NCBI GenBank assembly: GCA_950295325.1
Contig: OX485803.1
Span: forward strand, 46,765,554 to 46,829,553
DNA from: Polytrichum commune
Taxonomy: Eukaryota > Streptophyta > Polytrichopsida > Polytrichales > Polytrichaceae
Length of the DNA stretch: 64,000 bases
Reading direction: 5' to 3'
Part shown: positions 54,369-64,000 of the stretch, piece by piece
How positions within the stretch are numbered: position 1 is the first letter of the stretch
Layout: every line of letters begins with the position of its first letter
The notes under the pieces: generated by a model
What the model saw: the letters and a program-made list of their open reading frames with translations, nothing else
What the model was told of the DNA's origin: nothing
Databases searched by the model: none
Translations under genes and position numbers: made by a program

Positions 54369-57300
54369 AAGGTGACAGACTAACAATAGCAACGCAGAAC
54401 GTTAGAGGCCTTGGACAAGGATTAGCGGGACGCCGGAAACGAAAAGAATTGAAGAATTTATTCAAAAACACAACCCCACCTGTGGATATACTTCTTCTGC
54501 AGGAAATCAAAATACCTGAGGATGCTTGCCTCAAACAAGCAAGATACATTGAGTTCCGAGGAGGTACCAGTTTGTGGAACGAAGGTTCCTTCTCAGCTCA
54601 ATCCGGACGGCTGAAGGGAGGCACTGGGATAGTCTTATCGGAAAGGCTAGCATCTCTGGTGACTCATCATGGCATATTGTATCGAGGCAGAGCGCAATAT
54701 GTAACCTTCAAGCTTAGCTCAGCGCTGCATATAGGGATCATCAATGTTTACGCATTCAGTCATACGGGGCCACGAGCCATGCTATGGAAACATTTGGCAA
54801 CCACCCCGCTGCCGGATGTACAATGGCTGATTGCAGGGGATTTTAACAACATTGAGCATCCACGGGATAAGCAGGGCGGCTCCACAAAGACTAGTATCAA
54901 CACCAGAGAGCTGGAGGCATGGACACAACTCCTTACTAGGCTGGGAGTTCAAGACGCATTCAACCTGGGTGCCTTTTTCAGAAAATCGCACAAGGCATTT
55001 ACCTGGACGAATTCGCGCAAAGATAAGACAATGATCCAATCCCGCATAGATCGAATCTATGTTCCAGCCTGTATAGAGAGCATTGGAGGTACAACGGAGA
55101 TTCTTCCGACTCTTACTGACCTCTCGGATCACGCTGGGTACTTACTCCATTTTAGTGCTGAAGGGAAGCAAAAACAAAGACAGCACCCATTCAACAAAGG
55201 ATTGCTTAAAAATGCAGAACACAAAGCAACACTTCTAGAGGAATGGAAGAGGGTGATGTCGGATGGGAATTTGCTCACCTGGAATCAAAAAATGGTCGCC
55301 GCTAACAAAGCCATTCGCGCCAAATCCATCGAACTTACAAAAACACAAAAACATAAATGGAAGGAGACTTACTCGGCACAATTTGAGGACATTATTGCTG
55401 CGGAGGATGAGCTCCAGCGCAATTGGGGCTCCCGAGAAGCCCGCGAAAGACTGAGTGACGCCCAAGCGGCGCTACATGAGGTTCGGCAGCAGAAATTTCA
55501 GTTTCAGGAGAGTGCTATCCTCTCGAAATGGGCCCGTGTCAGTGATCGGTGCACTAAGGAGTTTTTTGAGCACCATACAGGCATCAGACGTCCCATTACC
55601 ATTAATCGGATGCAGGCGGAGGACAAACTACTCACCTCCCAAACTGAGTTAGAAGCCCACATCCTAAGCTTTTATGAGCAGCTCTACACACAAGATCAGG
55701 AGGTGGAATCCAATTGGGAGGCGCGGGAGGACTGTCTTCACTTCATCCAATCAACAGTCACGGAGGAGCACAATGCGGACCTCCTGAGACCTCTTACGAT
55801 AGAGGAAGTTACAGAGGCAATAAAGGGACTCCCCGCTGGCAAGGCCCCAGGTGTCGACTCTATACCCTCCGAATTCTACCAGGAGATGTGGGAAGATATA
55901 GAGTCTGATGTCTTCAATTTCGTGTCGGAATCCATTGATCAATGTTTCCTGGAAGAGGAGCTCAATGTCAGCAAAATAGCCCTTCTTCCAAAATCTGAGG
56001 ACCGCCTTAGAATTCAGAACTATCACCCTATCTCCCTTCTGAATACTCTATACAAGATTGTGGCGAAGGTATATGCAAATAGAATGAAACCTCTATTGCA
56101 CAACTGGATCCTCCCTTCCCAAACAGGGTTTGTCCCCAACCGCTGCATCTTGGATAACATTTTCTTAGCTTTTGAGACTATTGCCTGGGTAAAAGAAAAC
56201 CAACAAGACCTTAGTATGCTTCTACTCGATTTCGAGAAAGCGTATGACAGGGTGAACTGGACTTTCTTGCGGGAAGTCATGGTGAGAATGGGATTTCATA
56301 CCAAATGGATTGCACAAGTGATGTCTCTCAATCAGAATGCGACAGCTTCGGTCATTGTGAATGGCGAAGTGTCGAAACCCTTCCAGCTCCAACGCTCGGT
56401 CCGCCAAGGCTGCCCACTGGCCCCATATTTGTTTCTTCTCACGGTGGATGTCCTTGGTCAGATGCTGCAATATCCAGAGTGCGGCGTACAAGGGCTGTGA
56501 CTCCCGGATAATACCTGCATCACTAACCAAATGTTTGCGGACGACACTCTACTGCTACTAGATGGAACCAAGGAAAACCTAGACAGAGCACTCAATGTTA
56601 TAAACCCCTTTGGGGCAGCATCGGGAGCAAAGTTAAATTTGCATAAGGCAGTTGGGTTGTGGCTATCTCCTAGACCTCGTGAATGGCAGTGGGGTGAAGA
56701 CGCGGGATTGAAATGGTTGAACAAGGGGGAAGTGACTAGGTACCTTGGCTACCCATTTGGTATAGATATCTCTCAAAAAGACAAGGATGCTAAGATGATG
56801 AGTCAAATCCGGAAGCACCTGATACGCTGGTCCGCCAACAAACTCTCGCTTGCAGGGAGGATAATGGTCTCCAATCAGGTTGTTCTCTCATCCGTTTGGT
56901 ACCTGGCTTCTTGCACGGACTTCTCGGGCAGATCTCTTAAACTTGCAAGAGCTGCGGTCAGAAACTATATGTGGTCAGGAAAATTGGACACAAGGGCAAG
57001 GGCCAGAGTTAAATGGACCACAACCGCTCTACCAATCGTACGCGGAGGAGTGAAGATTCTGGATCCTGAATGGCAAGCCTCGGCTCTCCTTGTTAAATTA
57101 CTCATAAGAGGCATGTCAGTGGGATACGAACCCTGGAAAGCTTTGGTGCGTTATCGAGTGGCACAAACCAAACAATCCAGACGAGGAAAGTGGCCATCGA
57201 ACTCTAATTGGATTATGAATTCTGCACATTTGGTACAACAGGGCTCACCAATGTGGCAAGGGGTGATGAGGGCTTGGAGTACAATTCAGGCAGGGCTAGA

Positions 57301-58843
57301 ACAGCAGGATCCTCAAACCTGGGCCGAAATTGCTAGACAGCCACTATATGGTAATCGACTTCTGACTAGTGAGCAGGGCATACAATGGGGTACAGAAGCC
57401 AGAACCAACATGCGATGGTGGTCTGAGAACAACATCCGAACCCTACAGGACATAGCTCGACCGGATGGGAGAGGATGGAAAACTTTCACCGAACTTCGTT
57501 GCCTCCGTCATACAAGTGTTGCTCCAGCATTGTATGCTCGTGTTGTACAAAGCATTCCTTGGGCCTCCAACTACATGCCACCACACCAAAAGGGTCAGTG
57601 GATTGCAGCCAAGGAATTCGATGGCTCGATTCAACAAGTCTATCATCTACAGGATACCCTGCCATTGGAAGCCAGGATTTACAACAAACATACAACAGAA
57701 CAACTACACTTTGTAGATCAGAGACAAATCGACCCACTCAGACTAATGCGTGAGGTCCGTATCCTCAGATGTGCAGGGGATAAAAGAGCGGTGGTAGACT
57801 ATAACCCACTCGAGGAGCCTGACCCGGAACAGTCGTTATGGCTGTGGGGTAATGAATGGATAAACAATCTGGAATGGGACCCGAGGGAATGGCAGTGGCG
57901 GAGGCTTGGAATTCTACCAGACACCTCTGTCATTAACTATACTACCAAAAGAGGGTATAGGATTGCTCTTAAGCAACACACACAACAGATGCCCATAGAT
58001 GCAGAACTAGAAAGGGCAGGCTATGATAGCAAAACTCGTGCTAAGTTCTTCAATTGCATCTGGCACCCGTATTTGCCTCGGATAGTATCAGCAATGCAAT
58101 GGTTAGTACTTACCGAAGGGCTACCGGTGGGAGATTGGCGAGAAAAGATGGGTATGCCGAACATTTGTGAACTCTGCCCTACTGCCATGAAGGAGACGCT
58201 CCAACATGCTCTCCAAGATTGCCCGCAAATGAGTCGAGTATGGACACTGTTTCGAGACACCAGGAGGGCAGCTGGTCTTGAACCCGCCTATCTCTCCTGG
58301 ACAGAAATTAGTAGAGGACTCATACGAGACCCCCCTGGGCCGCACATGGAGGAAGAGCTCCGCTGGGATACGGCTTCTAAATTCATACTGAACTCGGACA
58401 CCCCATGGGACATCCTTCATGCGCAGCTCTTATGGTCCATCTGATGCCAAAGAGTGGAGCACACTTTTCGAGATGAAATCTTCCATATTGGAACGGTTCT
58501 ATGGCACGCCTGGCGCAATACCATATACTGCGCCATGGAAGCCTTTAAGGAACTCTTTCGTTACAAAAGAAATGAGGAAAAACGACAGGAAGCAATTACT
58601 TGCTTTCAACAAATCTGGACAGAGGGAGGAGTTTTCGGCCGACTTCACAACGCTACCATTAAATGGAATCTCACCCCTCCACCAGAGTTCTTACCCCCGG
58701 AGCTGGCAGCGTGGATAACACCTCCTATTCGCATACAACACCCCTCCCCATCTCCAGACATTGAAGCAGAGTTCGTCGCTAGACCAGATCTACCCAATCT
58801 GATTGATGAATTCTTACAAGGTATAAGGGATGAATGGCAGTAG
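54365..58843 (+). pseudogene. LINE ORF2: endonuclease-reverse transcriptase, two in-frame TGA stops
   Basis: One frame carries the APE-type endonuclease (TQNVRGLGQG, LLLQEIKIPED, WLIAGDFNNIEHP, SRIDRIYVP, LSDHAGYLLHF) and the reverse transcriptase (IQNYHPISLLNTLYKIVAK, SQTGFVPNRCILDNIFL, LLLDFEKAYDRVNW, VRQGCPLAPYLFL, then MFADDTLLLLDG). The zf-RVT region follows (ICELCPTAMKETLQHALQDC, then VWTLF). TGA at 56498 (codon 712) separates the RQGCPL box from the catalytic FADD. TGA at 58442 (codon 1360) and TAG at 58841 follow, with no frameshift anywhere. Both TGAs could be CGA changed by one C-to-T step. Endonuclease and palm sequences look otherwise intact. Without readthrough the reverse transcriptase is truncated before its active-site pair. 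Confidence 0.9.
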
Positions 58844-60397
58844 GCACCAGCAAACCCAGAGAACGTCTCATCACAAGCGCCGTTATCACCTACTTCCTCT
58901 CCGCCAAATCATCATACACATGACCTACAAAAGGAACCCCTCCCTTCTCGTCATCCACTAGATGAGAGCATTGAGACATAGATTAACGAGGAATATGAGA
59001 CTACATCGACTTCACATCGGCCCCCTGTTACACCCGAACTTGCATCTAGTGAGGAAGGGCGACAAGAGCCCGACCCCAATGCTCATGGCACGCAACCTGA
59101 ATCGATGGGACCTCAACTTCACCCTAACGGTATTTCCGAGGGAAGGGAGAGAGCCAGGCCACATCCCCCTCGTAGTCGATCGAAGCGGAAATGCTTCAAA
59201 CAACACCCACCTAGATTTCACGGTAAGGAAGGCTCTGTTGTATCAATCCAAACAGGCCAAGTGAAGAGCGACCGGCATTCGTCTCAAGAAAACAGCAAGA
59301 CAGGGTTTCGAGGCCAACACGATAGTTGCCATCTTACACAGAAGCCTACTAGAGCAGAGCAAGGAAACGAACAGGAGGTTGAGTTTGCAGTCTTACATCC
59401 TTCACTCGAAACGGCCCACAGGAGCGCCACAAGGAGCAGATCCAAACGGAAGTGTCGATTTGGCCCCAGAGCTCGCAGGCTTCACCAAGAGCGGAAACTC
59501 CATCCGCCTACGAGTTTATGTTCTCCGCAAACGCCGTGTACATCCCCGCTAGTTACTCTTGTTCGGACTCTTCCAGACAGGGTCACCCTCCAACCGCCCT
59601 CTTGGCCCAGGAGAACACCCTTCGACAGATACAAACCCAACCTCAATCGCGCAACTGCGGTGAGCTCCACTAAATTTGCAGCCCGGCGACTTGGACTTAC
59701 TGAACAAGACTTCGAAGATGCACTTACCAAGGAAATTAACGACCTTTTGAGCGAAATTGAAAAAGAGCGCCGTGCGGCTCTGGACCCTTCAGCGCAGGAA
59801 CAAGGGAGTACACACCTTTGTGGTTCTCCAAGGCAATCCCCCTGTCAAGACCCTCCCCACACTGCAGAGGGACTGACTGTCCCCCCGCCACTTGATTATG
59901 AAATGACTAACAATGTGCAGGAACTCAAGGAACCGAGTGCTGATCACCCACTTGCCCCCCCAATGGACCGATCTATAGGCCGGCCTAAAGTGATTGTCAA
60001 ACCAGGACGCTACACTCGTGAAGGCAGAGAGAAAAAGCGCACCTTTCCCCCCATCATTCGAGACCGACCCCCATCTCTGCCACCTTCTCGCTGTCCACTC
60101 GTACTTGATGAGCAAGATACTGATTGGATCCGATCGGATCAGGGGCCAGCTGGGGATTTTCAGGATCCGTCAGGTGAACTCCTTGTTAGGACGACACTTG
60201 TATGTGAGCGTAGAGCGGAGAGCGGAGATTTGGAGAGCGGAGAGCGTAGAGGAAATAAAAATAGTAAACTTGTCAGACTAAAATTAGGATATTTCAAAAT
60301 AGCCAAGAATATAGCCAAGAATATTCTAGAATCTGACAATAATAGTAAAAAAATTGGACCTATTTCCGTGGGATGTATAGGTCATAAAATAAAATAA
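58844..60397 (+). pseudogene. in-frame C-terminal extension of LINE ORF2
   Basis: The ORF2 frame continues past TAG 58841 with one more TAG at 58979, then stays open for 471 codons to 60397, with no frame change. The sequence is Pro/Arg/Ser-rich and carries two copies of RSRSKRKC (59171-59194 and 59432-59455), then a helical, charged segment (LGLTEQDFEDALTKEINDLL) and a basic stretch RPKVIVKPGRYTREGREKKR. From about 60200 it passes into GAGCGGA repeats and AT-rich sequence, so the true end is probably near 60200. The basic motifs look like nuclear or nucleic-acid-binding signals. It may be a genuine ORF2 tail or a third ORF. Confidence 0.6.
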
Positions 60398-60706
60398 AAA
60401 CCCTGAATTTGAAATGGTCTCATTAAGTTTGGAAACCGTGAGGTGGTTGAATTATTAAAACCAAGGATGACTACAAGAAAAAATCAATGAAAATGGATTT
60501 TTTGAGATTGGTATAATTAAAGAATGAGTCAATCAAAATACAAAGGAATCAAAATAATAAACTTGCTTGGTTTTTATTCATCACTTTTCTCTTTGTCTTA
60601 TATGTGAGTCTATTCTATAGCTTAGACTTTAGCAATTATCGTTTGTAGCCGAATAGATTATAAATTGGACTCATACCCAACATCATTGTATATACAGTTG
60701 CACACA

Positions 60707-61174
60707 ATGGGAGATGAGAGAGACATGTTTGCTGGATTAGGATGGGATAAGGAAATTAGAAGTCTAGCAGATCCTCATATTCCGGTTAATCCATCGCCGG
60801 AATTTGAGTTTGCTGCTGGAAATCGAAGTAGTGATGACTACGAGCTGACTCCATTTTCGCAGTCTACACAAGCATGGAGGTGAAGGGTGCGGGAGGAGCA
60901 AAAAAAATATGAGAAAAAAGAAAAAAAACAGGAAGATGTGCCGGAGAAGGATGCTGATTTGGATGAAGACAAATCGAACGAAACGGAGGAGGAGGTGAAG
61001 GTGGAAGGAGAATCTTCGAAGTCTCTTTCATTTCGCGAACGGATGAGAGGAATGACGCCGCATCATCTTCCGCTGAAGGATCGAAAGAGAGATAAGACAA
61101 TTTCTTATATGGATTTGTTTCGACCGGGTCCACCTCCCTCGCAATCATCTAAGAAGTATGCAAAATGGAAATAG
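60707..61174 (+). pseudogene. unknown short ORF, acidic then basic, convergent to the MULE
   Basis: From ATG 60707 (MGDERDMFAGLGWDKEIRSL) the frame is open except for TGA at 60881, which sits between WR and RVREEQKKYEKKEKKQ. It ends SLSFRERMRGMTPHHLP, DKTISYMDLFRPGPPPSQSS and KKYAKWK at TAG 61172. About 155 codons in all, highly charged, with no known domain. It converges on the MULE transposase, whose stop lies at 61336, and may be an accessory gene of that element. It is equally possible that it is a separate relic. Confidence 0.4.
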
Positions 61175-61335
61175 AGTTGATAGACATAGAAAGCATTGTA
61201 ATACAAAATTTTGAAGCAAATAAAAATAATCATTGAGATTATATCTTTATTATATCAATCAATTATTGCTTCACAAGAGGTCCAGAAATGGATACATATA
61301 TCATAGCCCGATGTACTGCTAGGCTGAGATAAATC

Positions 61336-64000
61336 CTAAGAAGTAGACTTTGTCAAAAGACCCCTTTCGAGGATGAGTTTGACTTCGTTGAAGCTAAATG
61401 TCGGGGCGTGAATGAACAAATTCACTTTCGCATCCAAATTAGAAACCTTGATGAAAATGTAATACAAATGCTTACAATTCAGATAAGAATTTCGTTTGCG
61501 GCTGAACTTGGAAATCATATCCAAGAAGTATGCGCAGTTGCACTCTGGAAGAGAACTGACTGTCACTTGGTAGATCGGTGGTTGGGGTTCTGATTTGGAC
61601 TGCAGTGTGATAATGCAACCAAATCCCGGTTGAGGGATCATAGTTAACTTCAGAACGGTACCATGCACAGCTTCAGCAGAGGCCACCATCTGCCTTTGCT
61701 TTGCCGAAGGTGCGCTGCTGGATCGCCGAACAAACTTGGACAATCTTGTCGGAGGGATCATGTCGGGGTTTTCTGGAACACGGATTCCAGACATATCCAG
61801 CGGGGGAGCAGAGTTGGTGAAGAGTTGAGTCGGTGTGATGCGCTCCTTTGGTGGGAGTTGAAAACCTGCGTTTTCAAGGGCGAAGATCTCCGAGCGGGTG
61901 AGGTTGGTACCAATCTTCACGGGCCAGATTGGGGGAATAAGAGGCTTCTGGTCATCAGCAGAGAACTACATGACCCATTTCCGACGAGGGCCCTTCACGT
62001 AACGCTCAATGTCGTCTGGGCAAAAGACAAAGTCCGTGCGCTTCATAGATTGGAGTTTGTAATGATGCCACATACTGGTGTAGGTCGGCGCAGGGACGCT
62101 CTTATTATTAGTGACGATTCTTGCGGTGCACTTCTTCTTCGTGCCCGCATGATTAGCCCAACAAGACTTCCCAGACGTATAGGGTATGCGGGCAATATGC
62201 CAAAAAGAGACATCTACTTTGGTTTCTTGCACGGCAGTGACACGCTGGAAACCAAGTCCTGCAGGTGAAGGCACTTGAACCTCTTGTACAGAGGGGGAAG
62301 ACTCCTCAATGATAGTGGGTAGTGTTTCTGGTTGAGATCGAGTGACACGCTTATCGGGGGGAGGGCGAGAGAAGTTCACGGTATCGGGGCGGTGGGTCTC
62401 GCCATCATCACCAATTGGAGTGTCTGGTCTTCGCTTCTGCGATCCAAACACCTCGGCGCCCTCAAGGTGTGGATCGCGAGTGCAAAATTCTTCCCCACCG
62501 GACATGTCAAGCAAGACCTTCTGCAACACTGTGGGGTCGCCAGTACGCTGAGCTCGACGTTGAGCACCCCTGAGCTTTAGTTCTTCTTTGGTTGGACCAT
62601 CTCCGCCAATTCCACCTTTAAGGAACTGGTAGTATGCAAGAACTTGTAAGAAGGCGCGAATGTAGTCGTCAACCGTAGCCACGTATAGATCTCCACCCTT
62701 GTTGCCGGAGGCTTGAAGCCACTTGTTGTGGACGGACTCCGCAAGATTGCACGACGGCATCTCGGCCAATTGGTCTTGGGTTAAAACCTTTTCCTGATTG
62801 GAGAAATCAAGTATTAATATAAATGTACAGAGAGAGGAAATCGAATCCAAGAAAAACCAATAATGAATTATAAAGGAGATGTACCAGTTCCATGAAACCA
62901 CCCCATTGAAGGTAGCGGAAGTGCCAAAAAGCAAGCCAGAGCTGAAGATGCTTGAGACCGTCCTCACTTGTATAATTCGATGACGCCCACCAAGCCTTGA
63001 TAGCTAGGTACCTAGTCTCAGCCTCTTCCATAGATGACGCATTTCGATATTGAAGGCAAAGATGTCTATGTTGGTCTTGTAACTCATGCTTTATATACGA
63101 TTTTGTATGTTTTTCGAGTGATTGTTTCCAATGGAAAAAACAAGTGCGCTCACGACCCTCCATTGGAACTTTGGGATCCCCTGAACCACACACAATGCGA
63201 ACAGCGTTCCAATTGGCTTGGGCACTGTCCGCCATGAAGCCTATAAAGTTTGGATGTGGGATACCGTGTCGGGCCATGACGTGGTTGAGGTTCTGCCAGA
63301 AGAGAACTTGGGCATCCTTATCCTCCGATTGGAAATCACAACATGAAATGGTCATGACCCGTTGATAAGTCCCATCGTACACATGAGCGGCCATGGTGGT
63401 CCACCCTTTGACCCGCTTCACGTGATCGGACATCATCCACGCGTTCTCCAGGTCCCCACCCGGTTGCATCCGACGAACCAAATCCACTCCACTTCCAGGA
63501 CCAACCTCCGACATCTTGAAGACGAACACCTTGTCTGTATCGTCACCTTGTCCTGGGAATTGGTTCCGTTGGACGTAGGCCCAATTGCTAACGCCTCGGA
63601 GCTTCGCGATGCCATCCATAACACCAAACCTCCGCAAATATTTGAAAGAGGTAACCTTAGAGCGAAGGTTTGGGGAATTCAACTCTCTACAGCTCTCAAA
63701 AACAGGTTCAAGCTCTTTTAAAGAGAAGAGACGGTGTGTGTCATTATCGCCAGAAAGGAGAAACTCACCAACAATGTCCTTGCTAGCTTAAAGGACGATC
63801 TTGCTGTGGGTGGCTTGAGGCGTACGTTCAACGTGCTCCTCAAGAAGTGCATTGATACGCTTCCGACTGTCTCTGCAGTCTCCAACCTTCACTGGATGTT
63901 GATGAGAACCGAGATGAATGCAGGCTCTTTGGGATGACTCCTTCCCATGGACGTAGAAGATTTTGGCCTCGCATAGTGCAATGCATTTGGGAGGCTCTTT
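61336..64000 (-). pseudogene. MULE-type transposase with SWIM zinc finger, runs off the right edge
   Basis: Exon 1 spans 64000-62885 and exon 2 62793-61336. The 91 bp intron has GT-AG ends and preserves phase. Recognisable in order: VHGKESSQRACIHLGSHQHP and RDSRKRINALLEEHVE, YLRRFGVMDGIAKLRGVSNW, the catalytic-region segment TMAAHVYDGTYQRVMTISCC, NFIGFMADSAQANWNAVRIV, the CFFHW motif and QWGGFMEL. Exon 2 begins EKVLTQDQLAEMPSCNLAES and ends with a SWIM finger: CNC in PECNCAYFLD and CKH in LNCKHLYYIF. Two in-frame stops occur: TAA at 63788-63790 and TAG at 61966-61968. Both reading frames continue unchanged beyond them. The N-terminus is outside the window. Family assignment rests on domain order. 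Confidence 0.75.

Larger units (their letters stand above)
51949..60397 (+). mobile_element. L1-type LINE, nearly full length
   Basis: The element has a GC-rich leader, ORF1 (DUF4283 plus zinc knuckle) and ORF2 (endonuclease, reverse transcriptase, zf-RVT), then a long basic extension. The 5' end is placed at the start of the tRNA-like leader and the 3' end at the last in-frame codon before an A-rich run (60383-60402). Neither end is proven by a target duplication. Its G+C content is clearly above that of its AT-rich flanks, and ORF1 is fully open, so it is young compared with the other elements here. Confidence 0.85.

Noticed and set aside
56498-58981. Stop-codon reassignment or programmed readthrough in LINE ORF2
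   Set aside because: Host genes here use TGA (ALB3, GNAT) and TAG (aspartate kinase remnant) as normal terminators, and the MULE shows similar scattered stops. Mutation is simpler.
51932-60384. TAGGTCAT at 51932-51939 and 60377-60384 as a LINE target duplication
   Set aside because: The right copy precedes rather than follows the A-rich run, and an 8 bp match in these search ranges can occur by chance.
1-64000. CRISPR arrays, bacterial operons, rRNA genes, full tRNA genes
   Set aside because: None seen; splice sites and element types show a plant nuclear context.

Overview
The window is nuclear DNA of a land plant. The best evidence is a complete ten-exon ALBINO3-type thylakoid insertase gene on the minus strand with GT-AG introns, remains of a plastid-type monofunctional aspartate kinase and of a SINA-like RING gene, and plant-type LINE, CACTA, pogo, MULE and copia elements. 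The mixture of a DUF7869-type element with a moss/fern-like MULE makes a non-seed plant (bryophyte, lycophyte or fern) my guess. That guess rests on recall of family distributions, not on a search.

Layout. 1-3.8 kb: gene-free, with repeat fragments, a MITE and small foldbacks. 3.86-10.07 kb: a decayed pogo/Tigger element holding a 3.4 kb CACTA element (6473-9900) with an ATA target duplication. 10.1-13.9 kb: gene-free, with a near-perfect 123 bp palindrome at 13360-13482. 13.9-20.85 kb: the ALB3 gene, the only complete conserved host gene. 21-27.7 kb: dispersed and inverted repeats, a 41 bp tandem array and a GC-rich non-coding block. 27.7-28.66 kb: a second pogo copy, an internal-deletion derivative with both ends and TA duplications, which supplies the empty site for the CACTA insertion. 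28.7-30.8 kb: an array of palindromic TTTAGGTCGA-type motifs next to an ORF resembling a CACTA-associated DUF8039 protein.

30.8-38.5 kb: a decayed DUF7869-type element broken by two insertions. One (31.04-33.22 kb) is a duplicated LTR-like unit with a PHD-finger relic inside its second copy. The other (about 34.5-37.8 kb) carries a roughly 180 bp tandem repeat. 40.59-41.09 kb: an intact intronless GNAT acetyltransferase ORF, GC-rich against AT-rich surroundings. 45.1-47.6 kb: an aspartate kinase locus with first and last exons but no catalytic middle. 48.9-49.05 kb: an orphan SINA-like RING exon. 50.1-51.4 kb: a copia reverse transcriptase relic. 51.9-60.4 kb: a nearly intact L1-type LINE with an open ORF1, an ATGA overlap to ORF2, four in-frame stops in ORF2, a long basic C-terminal extension and a tRNA-Gly-like 5' leader. 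60.7-64 kb: a MULE with a SWIM zinc finger running off the right edge, and a convergent short acidic/basic ORF.

Only ALB3 and possibly the GNAT ORF look like functioning host genes. Almost everything else is transposon-derived, much of it nested. The most informative results are the dated nesting (CACTA after pogo; LTR-like unit and a 3.3 kb insert after DUF7869), the LINE architecture, and the truncated aspartate kinase. I did not identify a clearly new biological system. The closest candidates are the LINE leader and ORF2 extension, and the palindrome array beside the DUF8039-like ORF.
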